64,000 nucleotides of DNA from an uncultured Eubacteriales bacterium (GCA_951800645.1 CATOIK010000015.1:1-64000), one strand, 5' to 3'. Positions 52,168 to 62,534 are shown, numbered from the stretch's first letter. Made by a program: numbers and translations. The notes: generated by a model not told the origin, from the letters alone.

Positions 52168-53253
52168 ATGAAGAGAAGATCTTTGTTGTCTACTATGCTG
52201 ATTTTCAGCCTGTCTGCCGGCCTTCTTGCTGGCTGCAGCGGCAATCAGACTGACAGCACCACGGCAGCTCCTGCTGCAGAAGGTACTGCCCCACAGGCGC
52301 CGGCAGCTCCCGCTGACGATGAAATCTACACCATGCAGTTGGGACATGCCCAGGCAACCACCAGCCCCCGCCATCGTTCCGTAGAGTTATTTAAGAATCT
52401 GGTCGAGGAGCGGACCGACGGCCATGTAAAGGTAGAAATTTTCCCGGCTGGTCAGTTAGGCAATGAAACCGAAATGACAGAGGCTGTTTCCATGGGCACG
52501 CTTCAGGCAGTTCGAGGCGGTGAGCTGGAATATCTTCCCCAGATCACCATGTTAAGTCTTCCCATGCTGTGCGACACTCTGGAAGAAGCCCGTACCTTAT
52601 GCTACAGCGATTTTGTAGCCGACATGTTAAGCAGCGTAGAGACCGAGCACAACATGAAGGTTCTGGCCGTAGGTGATGACAGTGGTTTCCGCCAGATCAC
52701 CAACAGCGTCCGCCCCATCACCAAGCCGGAGGATATGCAGGGCCTTAAGATGCGTACCGTTCTGGAAGTAATTGACATGTCTATGAAAGCATTCGGTTCT
52801 TCCACTGTATCCGTTCCTTTTACCGACCTGTACATGGCCTTAAAGACCGGTGTTGCAGACGGTCAGGAAAACCCGGTAGCCCTCATCGACTCATCCAAGT
52901 TCTATGAGGTTCAGAAATACTGTTCCATCATCGACTACATGTTCTGCGCAGAAGTAATGTATGTAAACCTGGACTGGTGGAACAGCCTTCCGGCAGAATA
53001 CCAGGCCATACTGACAGAGTGTGCACGGGAAATGATGGATGAAAACAGCCGCATCACCGACCAAGAAAATGAACAGTACATTGAAAACATCAAAAACAAT
53101 GGCTGTGAAGTAACCGTTCTGACCCCTGAGCAAAGAGAAGCTTTCCGGCCTCTGGCTGAAAACGTATGGAAAGAATATGTAGACAGCGGGCGAATCTCGA
53201 AAGAGGATTTAAACGAGATGCTGTCCATTATCGGAAAGAGCATTGACTGGTAA
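52168..53253 (+). CDS. TRAP transporter solute-binding lipoprotein (DctP)
   Basis: A 361-residue DctP-family protein with lipobox LLAGC. HVKVEIFPAGQLGNETEMTEAVSMGTLQAV and the ligand-binding Arg in MQGLKMRTVLEVI (near 194), followed by LYMALKTGVADGQENPVALIDSSKFYEVQKY, are textbook family motifs. It binds a carboxylate solute outside the cell. CAGGAGGAATTGTT precedes the ATG. It is the first gene of the TRAP set controlled by the upstream sensor, kinase and regulator. Confidence 0.94.
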   Translation: MKRRSLLSTMLIFSLSAGLLAGCSGNQTDSTTAAPAAEGTAPQAPAAPADDEIYTMQLGHAQATTSPRHRSVELFKNLVEERTDGHVKVEIFPAGQLGNETEMTEAVSMGTLQAVRGGELEYLPQITMLSLPMLCDTLEEARTLCYSDFVADMLSSVETEHNMKVLAVGDDSGFRQITNSVRPITKPEDMQGLKMRTVLEVIDMSMKAFGSSTVSVPFTDLYMALKTGVADGQENPVALIDSSKFYEVQKYCSIIDYMFCAEVMYVNLDWWNSLPAEYQAILTECAREMMDENSRITDQENEQYIENIKNNGCEVTVLTPEQREAFRPLAENVWKEYVDSGRISKEDLNEMLSIIGKSIDW

Positions 53254-53332
53254 ATCATAATACAAACATATCATATTTATGGGCTTGCCGGATCCGTTCC
53301 GTCAGGCCCATATCTGAAAGGAGATGCAGTCT

Positions 53333-53842
53333 ATGGAAAACCTCCGCAAGGCAGGCAGGTTATTTTACAAAATCTATGTTGGGATCGGAATTGCCACCAT
53401 GGCTTTTGTATCAGCAGCCGTAATTTTTGCAGTCATTATGCGCTACTTCTTTGGAATCTCGTATACATTCTTAGAAGAGCTGATCACTCTGGTTTTTGCT
53501 TTCTCTGCGTTCTGGGGAATCGGCATCTGCGCACTGGAAAATGAGCATGTAGTAATCGACTACTTTTATCAGAAATTCCCGGAAAAGCTCCGCCGTTATA
53601 TTGATATTTTTAACTACATCATAGTTTTAGTAACTCTGGGAGTCATTGACTATTACAGCATCAACTGGATCCAGGTGGCAGGAAAGACCATCTCCAACGG
53701 TCTGCGTGTGAAATATGTCTATATTTACAGCGCAATGCCGATAGGTATCACAGTCAGTATGCTTCTGATCGCCTATAAGCTGATCTGCATTATCCGGAAA
53801 AAAACTGTCTTCCAGACAAGAAAGGAGGAATTCATCCTATGA
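53333..53842 (+). CDS. TRAP transporter small permease (DctQ)
   Basis: A 169-residue membrane protein with four helices. RYFFGISYTFLEELITLVFAFSAFWGIGICALENEHVVID carries the family's paired E-E and E-x-H-V features. The ATG at 53333 lies nine bases after AAGGAG; the ATG at 53324 sits directly on that site. The stop overlaps the large-permease start by 4 bases. Confidence 0.9.
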   Translation: MENLRKAGRLFYKIYVGIGIATMAFVSAAVIFAVIMRYFFGISYTFLEELITLVFAFSAFWGIGICALENEHVVIDYFYQKFPEKLRRYIDIFNYIIVLVTLGVIDYYSINWIQVAGKTISNGLRVKYVYIYSAMPIGITVSMLLIAYKLICIIRKKTVFQTRKEEFIL

Positions 53843-55128
53843 TTATGGTCTATCTTCTGGCCGTGCTGATTCTTCTAGCCGTAATCGGAGTGCCGTTAGC
53901 CGTGGCTATTGGCGGCTCCTGTATCTCTTATGTAGCGCTCAATGCCCCAAACCTGACGGCAATGCTTCCTCAGCGTATCTGGTCCGGTTCCTTCAGCTAT
54001 GTTTTAGTTGCCATGCCTCTGTTTATCTTCATGGGTGAGCTGATGAACGAAAGCGGTCTGACAGAACAGCTGATTGACTTCTGCATGTACCTGGTTCGTC
54101 CCATCCGGGGCGGCCTAGGTGAGGTAAACATAATAGCCAGCATGATCTTTGGCGGTATCTCCGGATCCTCCGTGGCAGATACCTCTGCCCTGGGTTCTGT
54201 CCTGATTCCGGAAATGGAGAAGAGAGGCTACTCTCCGGAGTTTTCCGCAGGAATTACCGTGGCCTCCTCCACTATGGGCATGGTAATTCCCCCCAGCATT
54301 CCCATGATCATGTTTTCCATGATTACCGGAGCCTCCGTAGGCGCTTTATTTATGGCCGGCGCCATTCCAGGGCTTCTGGTAGGCGTTCTCCAGTGTATCG
54401 TCTGCTATGTAATCTCCAAAAAGCGGGGCTATCATCCGGTTCTGGACAAATTAAATGTACATGCTATGATTTCCACCCTGGTAGGGAGCTTTCCTGCAGT
54501 AATCATGCCGGTCATTATGGTGCTGGCAATTTCCTTTGGAATCTGCACCGCCAGTGAGGCAGGGGCTGTCGCAGTATTTTATTCTCTGATTTTAGGCCTA
54601 TTCCTGTACCGGAAGCTGACGCTGAAGGGAGTAATCCGGGCGCTGAGAAAGACCTTTGTTTCCTCCAGCTCTATCACCGTCATCATTGGCTTTTCCACCA
54701 TCTTTACCTGGCTGATGACCATGCAGCAGGTGCCCCAGACTGTAGCCGCCATCTTCCTGTCCTGGAACCTGCCTAAGTGGGCTATGCTGCTGATACTGGA
54801 CGCACTGATCCTGTTCCTGGGAACCTTCATCGATGTGTCCCCGGCAATCCTGATGCTGACCCCGATCCTGCTTCCTATCATGAGGGCTATCGGCGTCAAC
54901 GACTGGCAGTTCGGCGCCATCTTCATCATTGGACTGGCTATTGGGCTGGTAACCCCGCCGGTGGGAATGTGCCTGAATGTATGCAATAAAATCAACAAGA
55001 TGTCGGTCATTGACATTGCCAAAGGAGCGCTGCCCTTTATAGCCTGCAACATTGCGGTACTTCTGGCTACCACCTTTATCCCGGCTCTGTCCAACTGGCT
55101 GCCGACTCTGATGAATTATCAGCCGTAA
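53839..55128 (+). CDS. TRAP transporter large permease (DctM)
   Basis: A 429-residue protein with about 12 helices. FGGISGSSVADTSALGSVLIPEMEKRGY, PPSIPMIMFSMITGASVGALFMAGAIPG, TASEAGAVAVFYSLILG and GLVTPPVGMCLNVCNKI are the conserved DctM segments. AAGGAGGAATTCATCCT precedes the ATG, which overlaps the DctQ stop codon. It forms the sodium-driven transport channel. Confidence 0.94.
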   Translation: MIMVYLLAVLILLAVIGVPLAVAIGGSCISYVALNAPNLTAMLPQRIWSGSFSYVLVAMPLFIFMGELMNESGLTEQLIDFCMYLVRPIRGGLGEVNIIASMIFGGISGSSVADTSALGSVLIPEMEKRGYSPEFSAGITVASSTMGMVIPPSIPMIMFSMITGASVGALFMAGAIPGLLVGVLQCIVCYVISKKRGYHPVLDKLNVHAMISTLVGSFPAVIMPVIMVLAISFGICTASEAGAVAVFYSLILGLFLYRKLTLKGVIRALRKTFVSSSSITVIIGFSTIFTWLMTMQQVPQTVAAIFLSWNLPKWAMLLILDALILFLGTFIDVSPAILMLTPILLPIMRAIGVNDWQFGAIFIIGLAIGLVTPPVGMCLNVCNKINKMSVIDIAKGALPFIACNIAVLLATTFIPALSNWLPTLMNYQP

Positions 55129-55230
55129 GCCATTTCTCAGTTGTAGAAAACGCAAATTACAAATATAATATTTTTACACGGGAGGGACTCTGACATAACC
55201 CCTCCCTCACCAGAGAAAAGGAGATTTTAC

Positions 55231-55866
55231 ATGAAAATTGCAGTCATCAACGAAAACAGCCAGGCAGCAAAGAACGAGTTAATCGTTTCTTCTTTAAAGA
55301 AGGTTGTAGAACCTATGGGACACACCGTACATAACTACGGCATGTATGCAGCCGACGATGCAGCCCAGCTAACCTATGTACAGGTCGGTATCCTGGGAGC
55401 CGTTCTTTTAAACAGCGGTGCGGCAGACTATGTAATCACCGGCTGCGGCACCGGCGAGGGCGCTATGCTGGCTATGAACAGCTTCCCCAATGTGCTGTGC
55501 GGCCATGTGGAGGATCCGGTAGACGCCTACACCTTCGCCCATGTAAACGACGGCAATGCCGTTGCACTTCCCTTTGCAAAGGGCTTCGGCTGGGGCGGCG
55601 AGCTGAACCTGGAATACATCTTTGAAAAGCTGTTCGGTTTCGGCCATGGCCAAGGCTATCCCAAGGAGCGTGTAGTTCCGGAGCAGAGAAATAAAAAGAT
55701 TCTGGACGCAGTCCGCGCCGTAACCCTGCGCCCCATCATCGACTGCTTAAAGGATATTGACCAGGAGCTGGTAAAAGGCGCCTTTGCAGGCGAGCACTTC
55801 AAAGAGCTGTTCTTTGAAAACTGCCAGAATGAGGAGATTGCAGCGTATATTAAAACGCTGATGTAA
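55231..55866 (+). CDS. RpiB/LacA/LacB-family sugar-phosphate isomerase
   Basis: A 211-residue protein of the RpiB/LacAB fold. NSGAADYVITGCGTGEGAMLAMN (near 61-83) carries the Cys-Gly-Thr-Gly active-site loop, and VNDGNAVALPFAKGFGWGGELNL is a family-like segment. It is longer than ordinary RpiB (~145-150 residues) by a C-terminal helical extension of ~60 residues. The family isomerises pentose or hexose phosphates and related four-carbon sugars. It follows the TRAP genes by 102 bases with AAAAGGAGATTTTAC before the ATG, and may process the imported solute. Confidence 0.85.
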   Translation: MKIAVINENSQAAKNELIVSSLKKVVEPMGHTVHNYGMYAADDAAQLTYVQVGILGAVLLNSGAADYVITGCGTGEGAMLAMNSFPNVLCGHVEDPVDAYTFAHVNDGNAVALPFAKGFGWGGELNLEYIFEKLFGFGHGQGYPKERVVPEQRNKKILDAVRAVTLRPIIDCLKDIDQELVKGAFAGEHFKELFFENCQNEEIAAYIKTLM

Positions 55867-55888
55867 TCTTTCAAAGCCTATACAAAGT

Positions 55889-56013
55889 AAAAAGAGTCCA
55901 GTTCACCGGACTCCCGCGCCGGAGCGCGTCTGCGTCAGCAGACATTTTCCTTAAGCGCGAAGTGCGCATCCCGCGGAGCGTTTTTGTTTCATAGGGCGAA
56001 CTTTCCTATGAAA
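55889..56013 (+). repeat. GC-rich multi-hairpin element inside a terminator
   Basis: The stem GAGTCC-agttcacc-GGACTC (55894-55913) is identical to the asnA terminator at 35051-35080. There, GGACTC runs straight into TTTTT. Here 67 bases (55914-55980) lie between GGACTC and TTTTTG. These bases hold a CGCG-CGCG hairpin, GTCTGC-GTCA-GCAGAC and GCGC-GAAGT-GCGC. A further perfect stem, TTTCATAGG with CCTATGAAA (55987-56013), follows. It looks like a small mobile palindromic element (REP/MITE-like). Confidence 0.6.
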
Positions 56014-56019
56014 TAAATA

Positions 56020-56057
56020 ACAGGGATGCTGTTTTTGGCAGCACCCCTGTTTCTTTT
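56020..56057. terminator. Terminator between converging genes
   Basis: ACAGGG-AT-GCTG pairs with CAGC-AC-CCCTGT (56020-56050), followed by TTCTTTTT on the plus strand. It also stands just past the stop codon of glgB on the other strand. Confidence 0.8.
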
Positions 56058-56074
56058 TCGCTTCTGGGATTCTT

Positions 56075-58558
56075 CTATTTTCTCCGTTTCTTTCTCGATA
56101 CAGTACCCGGCTTTTCATCACTGTTCTCTGCAGCTTTTTTGGCTGGCATCTTCTTAACCGCCGCCTTTTTCTCCGCTTCTTTCTTCTCCGGTTCTTTTTT
56201 CTCCGCTTCTTTCTTCTCTGCCTCTTTCTTAACCGCCGCCTTTTTCTCCGCTTCTTTCCTCTCTGCCTCTTTCTTCTCTTTCGCCTTTACCGGCCCCTTT
56301 CCTGCCGGCTTCGCCGGTGTAGGAACCGCTGCAGGCGTACAGGTGAACACGATCGTAGACATAGGCGGAACATCAATCACAATGGAGTTTTCCTGTCCAT
56401 CCCACTCCTCCTGCTTAGAGGTCTTGACACGGGGATTTACCACACCGCTGCCGCCGTAAGCCGTATCATCACTGTTTAAAATCTCTTTATACTTTCCGAA
56501 GAAGGGGACGCCAACCCGGAACTTCTCATGGACTACCGGGGCAAAGTTGCAGACAAACAGCAAGGTCTCCTCTGGTTTTTTCGTCTTTCGTATAAAGGTC
56601 ACCATATTGTCCTTATCCATCATACAGTTAATCCACTGAAAACCTTCCGGGTCAAAGTCCATCTGGTGCAGCGCCGGGTGGGTCTGGTACAGCTTATTCA
56701 ACGCCTTTACATAATCCTGGGTGGTCTTGTGAACCGGATACTCCAGAATATTCCATGGCAGTTCCTCATTCTCGTTCCATTCGGACACCTGGGCAAACTC
56801 CTGTCCCATGAACAGCAGCTTCTTGCCTGGATGGCCGTACATAAATCCATATGCAGCCCGCAGATTGTCCGCCTTGGCCTCATAGGTTTCTCCCGGCATC
56901 TTGCACAGCATAGAACATTTTCCGTGCACCACCTCATCGTGAGAAAATACCAGCACAAAATTCTCGCTGTAGGCGTACAGCATACTGAAGGTCAGCGCAC
57001 CGTAGCTGTAGTTCCGGAAATAGGGATCCGTCTGGAGGTAATGGGTAAAGTCGTTCATCCAGCCCATGTTCCACTTGTAATCAAAGCCCAGGCCGTTGTC
57101 TCTTACATCTCCTGTAATCTGAGGCCATGCGGTAGATTCCTCCGCAATGAGCACAGCGCCCTTGGTCTGTTTCTTAAAGATACTGTTTAGATGCTTCAAA
57201 AATTCTACTGCTTCCAGGTTTTCATGGCCGCCGTAAATATTAGCCACCCACTCGCCATCATTCTTTCCATAGTCCAGATACAGCATGGAAGCCACTGCGT
57301 CCATGCGGATCCCGTCTGCATGGAACTCCTTGACCCAGTAAAGAGCATTAGCAATCAGGAAGTTTCTTACCTGAGGACGCCCATAGTTGTAAATCAGGGT
57401 GCCCCAGTGAGGATGGGAACCCTGGCGGGGATCCTGATGCTCATACACGCAGGTTCCGTCAAAGCAGGCCAGGCCGTAAGCGTCTCTGGGGAAGTGAGCC
57501 GGAACCCAGTCCAAAATCACGCCGATGCCCTGGCTGTGCATGTAGTTCATAAAATACTTGAAATCATCCGGAGTTCCATAGCGGCTGGTGGGAGCATAAT
57601 AGCCTGTCACCTGATAGCCCCAGGAAGCGTCCAGCGGATGCTCCATCACCGGCATCAGCTCCACATGGGTATATCCCATCTCTTTGATGTAATCTGCCAG
57701 GCGGGGAGCAATCTCCCGGTAATTGTAAAACTCAGAACCAATGATCTCCTGCCCGGCTTCATCTGCTGCAACCGGCTTACGGATCCAGGAGCCTAAGTGC
57801 ATCTCGTAAATAGACATAGGCTTGTCCTTGGACTGGGTCTGTTCCCGGCTCTCCATCCAGGTCTGATCTGTCCAGTCAAACTTCTCTAAATCCCACACAA
57901 TGGACGCGGTGTTCGGCCGAAGCTCTGCATAGTTTGCATAAGGATCTGCCTTTAACATCGGCTCCCCTCTGCGGTTCTTGATTTCGTATTTGTAGATAGT
58001 GCCTGCCTCCAGGCCGGGAATAAACAGCTCAAACACACCGGAATCTCCATTCCGGTTCATTTGATACCGCCGTCCATCCCACTGGCAGAAATCTCCCACT
58101 ACGCTGACCCGCATGGCGCACGGCGCCCAAACAGAGAAATATACACCGGATACTCCGCCCATCTCCATAGGGTGAGCGCCCATCTTTTTGTATACATCAT
58201 AGTAAATTCCTGCGTCAAACTTTTTAAGGTCTGCCTCTGTATACTGGCTCTTAAATGCATAAGGATCCTGAAGCTCTGCCGTTACACCAGACTCATAGGT
58301 GACAAACAGGGTGTACGGCGCTTTGGTTTTCCTCGGAATCAGTACTCCGAAAACCCCAGCCTCATCCTGCTGCTCCATGGGATATTGTTTTCCGCCCAGT
58401 TTTACTGCAATTTCCGCTGCATGAGGTATGAAAGCCATGATCAGCAATCCCTCATCCACCAGATGCGGTCCCAAAATCTTCCCCGGCTCTGCAGCCTCAG
58501 AATATACCAGTTCTTCAATACCCGCCCAATCCATTAAATCATATAATACCTTGTCCAT
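56075..58558 (-). CDS. glgB: 1,4-alpha-glucan branching enzyme with lysine/glutamate-rich tail
   Basis: An 827-residue GH13 enzyme that makes alpha-1,6 branches in glycogen. A CBM48-like domain (~125-225) has GVYFSVWAPCAMRVSVVGDFCQWDG. The catalytic Asp is in DGIRMDAVASMLY (near 425), the acid Glu in LIAEESTAWP (near 470), and the transition-state Asp in FSHDEVVHGK (near 540). The last ~80 residues are a low-complexity EKKEAEKK / AAVKK repeat ending RKKRRK, absent from ordinary branching enzymes and encoded by imperfect DNA repeats. No other glycogen gene is adjacent. GAGGGGGCTCTT precedes the ATG. Confidence 0.92.
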   Translation of the reverse strand: MDKVLYDLMDWAGIEELVYSEAAEPGKILGPHLVDEGLLIMAFIPHAAEIAVKLGGKQYPMEQQDEAGVFGVLIPRKTKAPYTLFVTYESGVTAELQDPYAFKSQYTEADLKKFDAGIYYDVYKKMGAHPMEMGGVSGVYFSVWAPCAMRVSVVGDFCQWDGRRYQMNRNGDSGVFELFIPGLEAGTIYKYEIKNRRGEPMLKADPYANYAELRPNTASIVWDLEKFDWTDQTWMESREQTQSKDKPMSIYEMHLGSWIRKPVAADEAGQEIIGSEFYNYREIAPRLADYIKEMGYTHVELMPVMEHPLDASWGYQVTGYYAPTSRYGTPDDFKYFMNYMHSQGIGVILDWVPAHFPRDAYGLACFDGTCVYEHQDPRQGSHPHWGTLIYNYGRPQVRNFLIANALYWVKEFHADGIRMDAVASMLYLDYGKNDGEWVANIYGGHENLEAVEFLKHLNSIFKKQTKGAVLIAEESTAWPQITGDVRDNGLGFDYKWNMGWMNDFTHYLQTDPYFRNYSYGALTFSMLYAYSENFVLVFSHDEVVHGKCSMLCKMPGETYEAKADNLRAAYGFMYGHPGKKLLFMGQEFAQVSEWNENEELPWNILEYPVHKTTQDYVKALNKLYQTHPALHQMDFDPEGFQWINCMMDKDNMVTFIRKTKKPEETLLFVCNFAPVVHEKFRVGVPFFGKYKEILNSDDTAYGGSGVVNPRVKTSKQEEWDGQENSIVIDVPPMSTIVFTCTPAAVPTPAKPAGKGPVKAKEKKEAERKEAEKKAAVKKEAEKKEAEKKEPEKKEAEKKAAVKKMPAKKAAENSDEKPGTVSRKKRRK
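56105..56300 (-). repeat. Low-complexity coding repeats in the glgB tail
   Basis: Imperfect units encoding KKEAEKKEAEKK- and AAVKK-type segments recur; a block encoding EAEKKAAVKK appears twice. Purine-rich on the coding strand, hence prone to length change. Confidence 0.7.
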
Positions 58559-58692
58559 AAGAGCCCCCTCATTTCTGACAGAAAGGCAAATGTTCCAGAC
58601 ACCTTTGCCAGATTTTCTTTTAATTCTGACTATAATTATACTCGATTTTCTTCCAGATTACAACGGTATTAAGCCCGAACTGATACCAAAAT

Positions 58693-59745
58693 TTATTGAC
58701 TCGATTCATAGGCCAGCATCAGGTCCACCATCCGTCCATAGCTGCGGACTCCGTCCTTTTGATCGTTCATTTTTAAATATGCGTCGTTCCACTGGGCAGC
58801 CGCCTCCGCCACCTTCCCCTCGTACTGGTTCCAGAATGCGTTGTTATCTGCCAGATCCTGCCTGGCCCGCTCACACAGCTTTCCGCTAAGCTCCAGGTAT
58901 GCCTCCATGTCTGCGGAAGCCAGCGCATTGCCTGCATACACCCAGCCTGTCAGGTAACCGCTGTAGCGAAAGGCCGGATCCTCCGATAAGATACAGGCCA
59001 GATACCCGATAAAGTTAGCTTCGTCCTCCCGCATAAATCCCTTTAAATGAGACAGCTCATGACACATGGTATGAGGCACATTGTAATCCGGCATGTCTCC
59101 GTTGTAATTAGCCTCCACCGTAAACGGCGAGTATACGCCGCATAACTGCTGCACCGACAGAATCTGAGAGACCACCACCTCCTTAGGTTTTGGGCAGTAG
59201 CCGCCCAGCGCCGGAAACTCTGCACCGGCGGCTTTCATAGCTTCCACTGCCGCCTGCCTCCACGCTCTCCGGTTTTTCTCATAGGAAAACGCCGCTGTTT
59301 CTCCCTCATCCGGCCTGCAGGCATTTACCTGCTCCGTTAAGTACCGGCACAGCTCGGTCAGCTCCTCCACCGTATATTTGCCCGGCTCCAGCCCGGCATA
59401 CCGTGAAAAGGCCATTGCATGGTAATTTACGCCGCAGTTTGACATATACAAAAACAGCAGTGTTCCGGTCAGAAACACGCCTCTGCAAAGCACTGCTTCC
59501 GATTTCCGAAAATTCCACTTTATGTATAAAACAGCCGCTAAAATCAGCCCATACAGTCCTATCTCCACCACTGAGAATGGAAATATGTCAAAAACCTTGC
59601 CCACAATCCCCACAATCGCCTTGTAGACAGAGTGAGCGTACCAGGTTGCAAACCCAGGCATATACTTTGCTGAAATTTTCAAAAGCGCGGCGGCCCCCAG
59701 AAAAGCGGCCCCTGCCTTTAAGTATCTCTTATCCTTCTTCTCCAT
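58693..59745 (-). CDS. DUF3810 membrane protein with HExxH zinc-protease-like motif
   Basis: A 350-residue protein. Three hydrophobic helices (~9-30, ~40-75 and ~85-100) precede an extracytoplasmic domain. MCHELSHLKGFMREDEANFIGYLAC (near 230-255) contains HELSH, the HExxH zinc motif, with a following Glu. These are the hallmarks of DUF3810, a putative metallopeptidase family of unknown substrate. AGATAGGACAAAAC precedes the ATG. It lies downstream of atpC, in the same direction, behind a terminator. Confidence 0.85.
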   Translation of the reverse strand: MEKKDKRYLKAGAAFLGAAALLKISAKYMPGFATWYAHSVYKAIVGIVGKVFDIFPFSVVEIGLYGLILAAVLYIKWNFRKSEAVLCRGVFLTGTLLFLYMSNCGVNYHAMAFSRYAGLEPGKYTVEELTELCRYLTEQVNACRPDEGETAAFSYEKNRRAWRQAAVEAMKAAGAEFPALGGYCPKPKEVVVSQILSVQQLCGVYSPFTVEANYNGDMPDYNVPHTMCHELSHLKGFMREDEANFIGYLACILSEDPAFRYSGYLTGWVYAGNALASADMEAYLELSGKLCERARQDLADNNAFWNQYEGKVAEAAAQWNDAYLKMNDQKDGVRSYGRMVDLMLAYESSQ

Positions 59746-59773
59746 GTTTTGTCCTATCTTCTCCCATGATACA

Positions 59774-59823
59774 AAAGCAGAGCTTCAAGGCCTCTTTAGC
59801 AAGAAACCTGAAAGCTCTGCTTT
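59774..59823 (-). terminator. Terminator after the ATP synthase genes
   Basis: AAAGCAGAGCTT (59774-59785) pairs with AAGCTCTGCTTT (59812-59823), 12 bp, around a 26-nt loop. On the minus strand TTTTGTAT follows. Confidence 0.7.
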
Positions 59824-59841
59824 ATCTTTTGTCTTTGAATT

Positions 59842-60240
59842 CTAGTGCCGCATCTCCAGCCGCACCAGGGCGCGCTTTAAGGCCATCTCGGCCCTCAGCA
59901 CATCCAGATTTCCATCGGCAGAGGACAGGCGCCGTTCTGCACGGATTTTCGCCTCCTCGGCCCGTTTAAAATCAATCTCATCCGGCCACTCAATTACCTC
60001 GGCCATGATAGTCACCTTTTCCGGCAGGATGGTGATAAAACCGGACATTAAAGCCGCTTCCTTCACTTCCTCTGCTTCGTGAATTTTTAATACTCCCGGA
60101 GCCACCACCGCCGTCAGAGGAATGTGGTTGGGATAGATACCAATGTTCCCCTCTGTGGTGGTCAGTTCTGCCATGGCCACATCACCCTCGTAGAACTTTG
60201 CCTCCGGAGTAACGATCTGCAATTTCATTCCATCAGCCAT
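59842..60240 (-). CDS. atpC: ATP synthase epsilon subunit
   Basis: A 132-residue F1 subunit with the N-terminal beta-sandwich (LQIVTPEAKFYEGDVAMAELTTTEGNIGIYPNHIPLTAV) and a C-terminal helical hairpin rich in Ala, Glu and Arg (FKRAEEAKIRAERRLSS). It links the central stalk to the c ring and regulates ATP hydrolysis. GGGGAGGCGTCT precedes the ATG. It is the last gene of the atp operon. Confidence 0.95.
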   Translation of the reverse strand: MADGMKLQIVTPEAKFYEGDVAMAELTTTEGNIGIYPNHIPLTAVVAPGVLKIHEAEEVKEAALMSGFITILPEKVTIMAEVIEWPDEIDFKRAEEAKIRAERRLSSADGNLDVLRAEMALKRALVRLEMRH

Positions 60241-60251
60241 AGACGCCTCCC

Positions 60252-61670
<1,419 letters not shown>

Positions 61671-62534
61671 CTACTCAATCGCATTCGCACCTGCAATAAT
61701 CTCCGTAAGCTCCTGGGTAATGGATCCCTGGCGGGCACGGTTATACTGCAGCTCCAGCTTGGCCAGCATCTCGTCCGCATTGTTGGTGGCAGAATCCATA
61801 GCAGCCATGCGGGCGCCGTTTTCACTGGCTACCGCCTCCTGCAGCGCACCAAAAATCAGACTGCTCATGTATTTCGGAATGATCTGATCCAGCACAGTCT
61901 CCTCCTCTGGCTCATAATTCATCAAAGCCTCAGCCTTGGGAGCCTCGTCCCCATCCTTTTCCCCTACAGTGAAGGGAAGCAGCGTCAACATCCTGGGGAT
62001 GTGAACCACCGTATTTTTAAAGGAGGTGTATGCCAGACAGATCTCGCTGATCTCGCCCCGCCCAAACCCGTCAAGAAGCACTTTGGTCAAGTCAGACGCA
62101 TCCTGATACAGCGGTTCATTGATCACTTCGGAGTAATCACCCTTGATCTCGTAGCCCTTCTTGGCCAGGCCGTCACGGCCCTTGCGGCCAATGGCGTAAA
62201 CCACCGTCTCCTCCGGCTTCAGTCTGGGATCTCCCGCAATCAGCTTTACAATGTTGTTGTTATAGCCGCCTGCCAAACCCCGGTTGGAAGTGATGGCAAT
62301 CACTGCCTTCTTCCCCGTAGCTCCTGCCCGCAGGTATTTGTGGTCGATGGTTCCCGACTTCTGAAGCATGGACGCAATGGTGTCATACATCATGTCAAAA
62401 TAAGGCTTGGAGTTCTCTGCCTTCTGTCTGGATTTCTGCAGTTTAACTGTGGAAACCAGCTTCATGGCTTTGGTGATCTGGCCGGTGCTCTGGATACTCG
62501 CTCGTCTGCGTTTTATATCTCTCATGGATGCCAT
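61671..62534 (-). CDS. atpG: ATP synthase gamma subunit
   Basis: A 287-residue central-stalk subunit. MRDIKRRRASIQSTGQITKAMKLVSTVKL at the N terminus and LGAL-like ITQELTEIIAGANAIE at the C terminus form the long coiled coil that turns inside the alpha-beta ring. VIAITSNRGLAGGYNNNI is the conserved globular-domain motif. It lies between atpA and atpD. Confidence 0.96.
   Translation of the reverse strand: MASMRDIKRRRASIQSTGQITKAMKLVSTVKLQKSRQKAENSKPYFDMMYDTIASMLQKSGTIDHKYLRAGATGKKAVIAITSNRGLAGGYNNNIVKLIAGDPRLKPEETVVYAIGRKGRDGLAKKGYEIKGDYSEVINEPLYQDASDLTKVLLDGFGRGEISEICLAYTSFKNTVVHIPRMLTLLPFTVGEKDGDEAPKAEALMNYEPEEETVLDQIIPKYMSSLIFGALQEAVASENGARMAAMDSATNNADEMLAKLELQYNRARQGSITQELTEIIAGANAIE

Noticed and set aside
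56105-56300. Regular repeats that could suggest a CRISPR or satellite array
   Set aside because: They encode an in-frame Lys/Glu-rich tail of GlgB; there are no spacers of fixed length and no cas genes.
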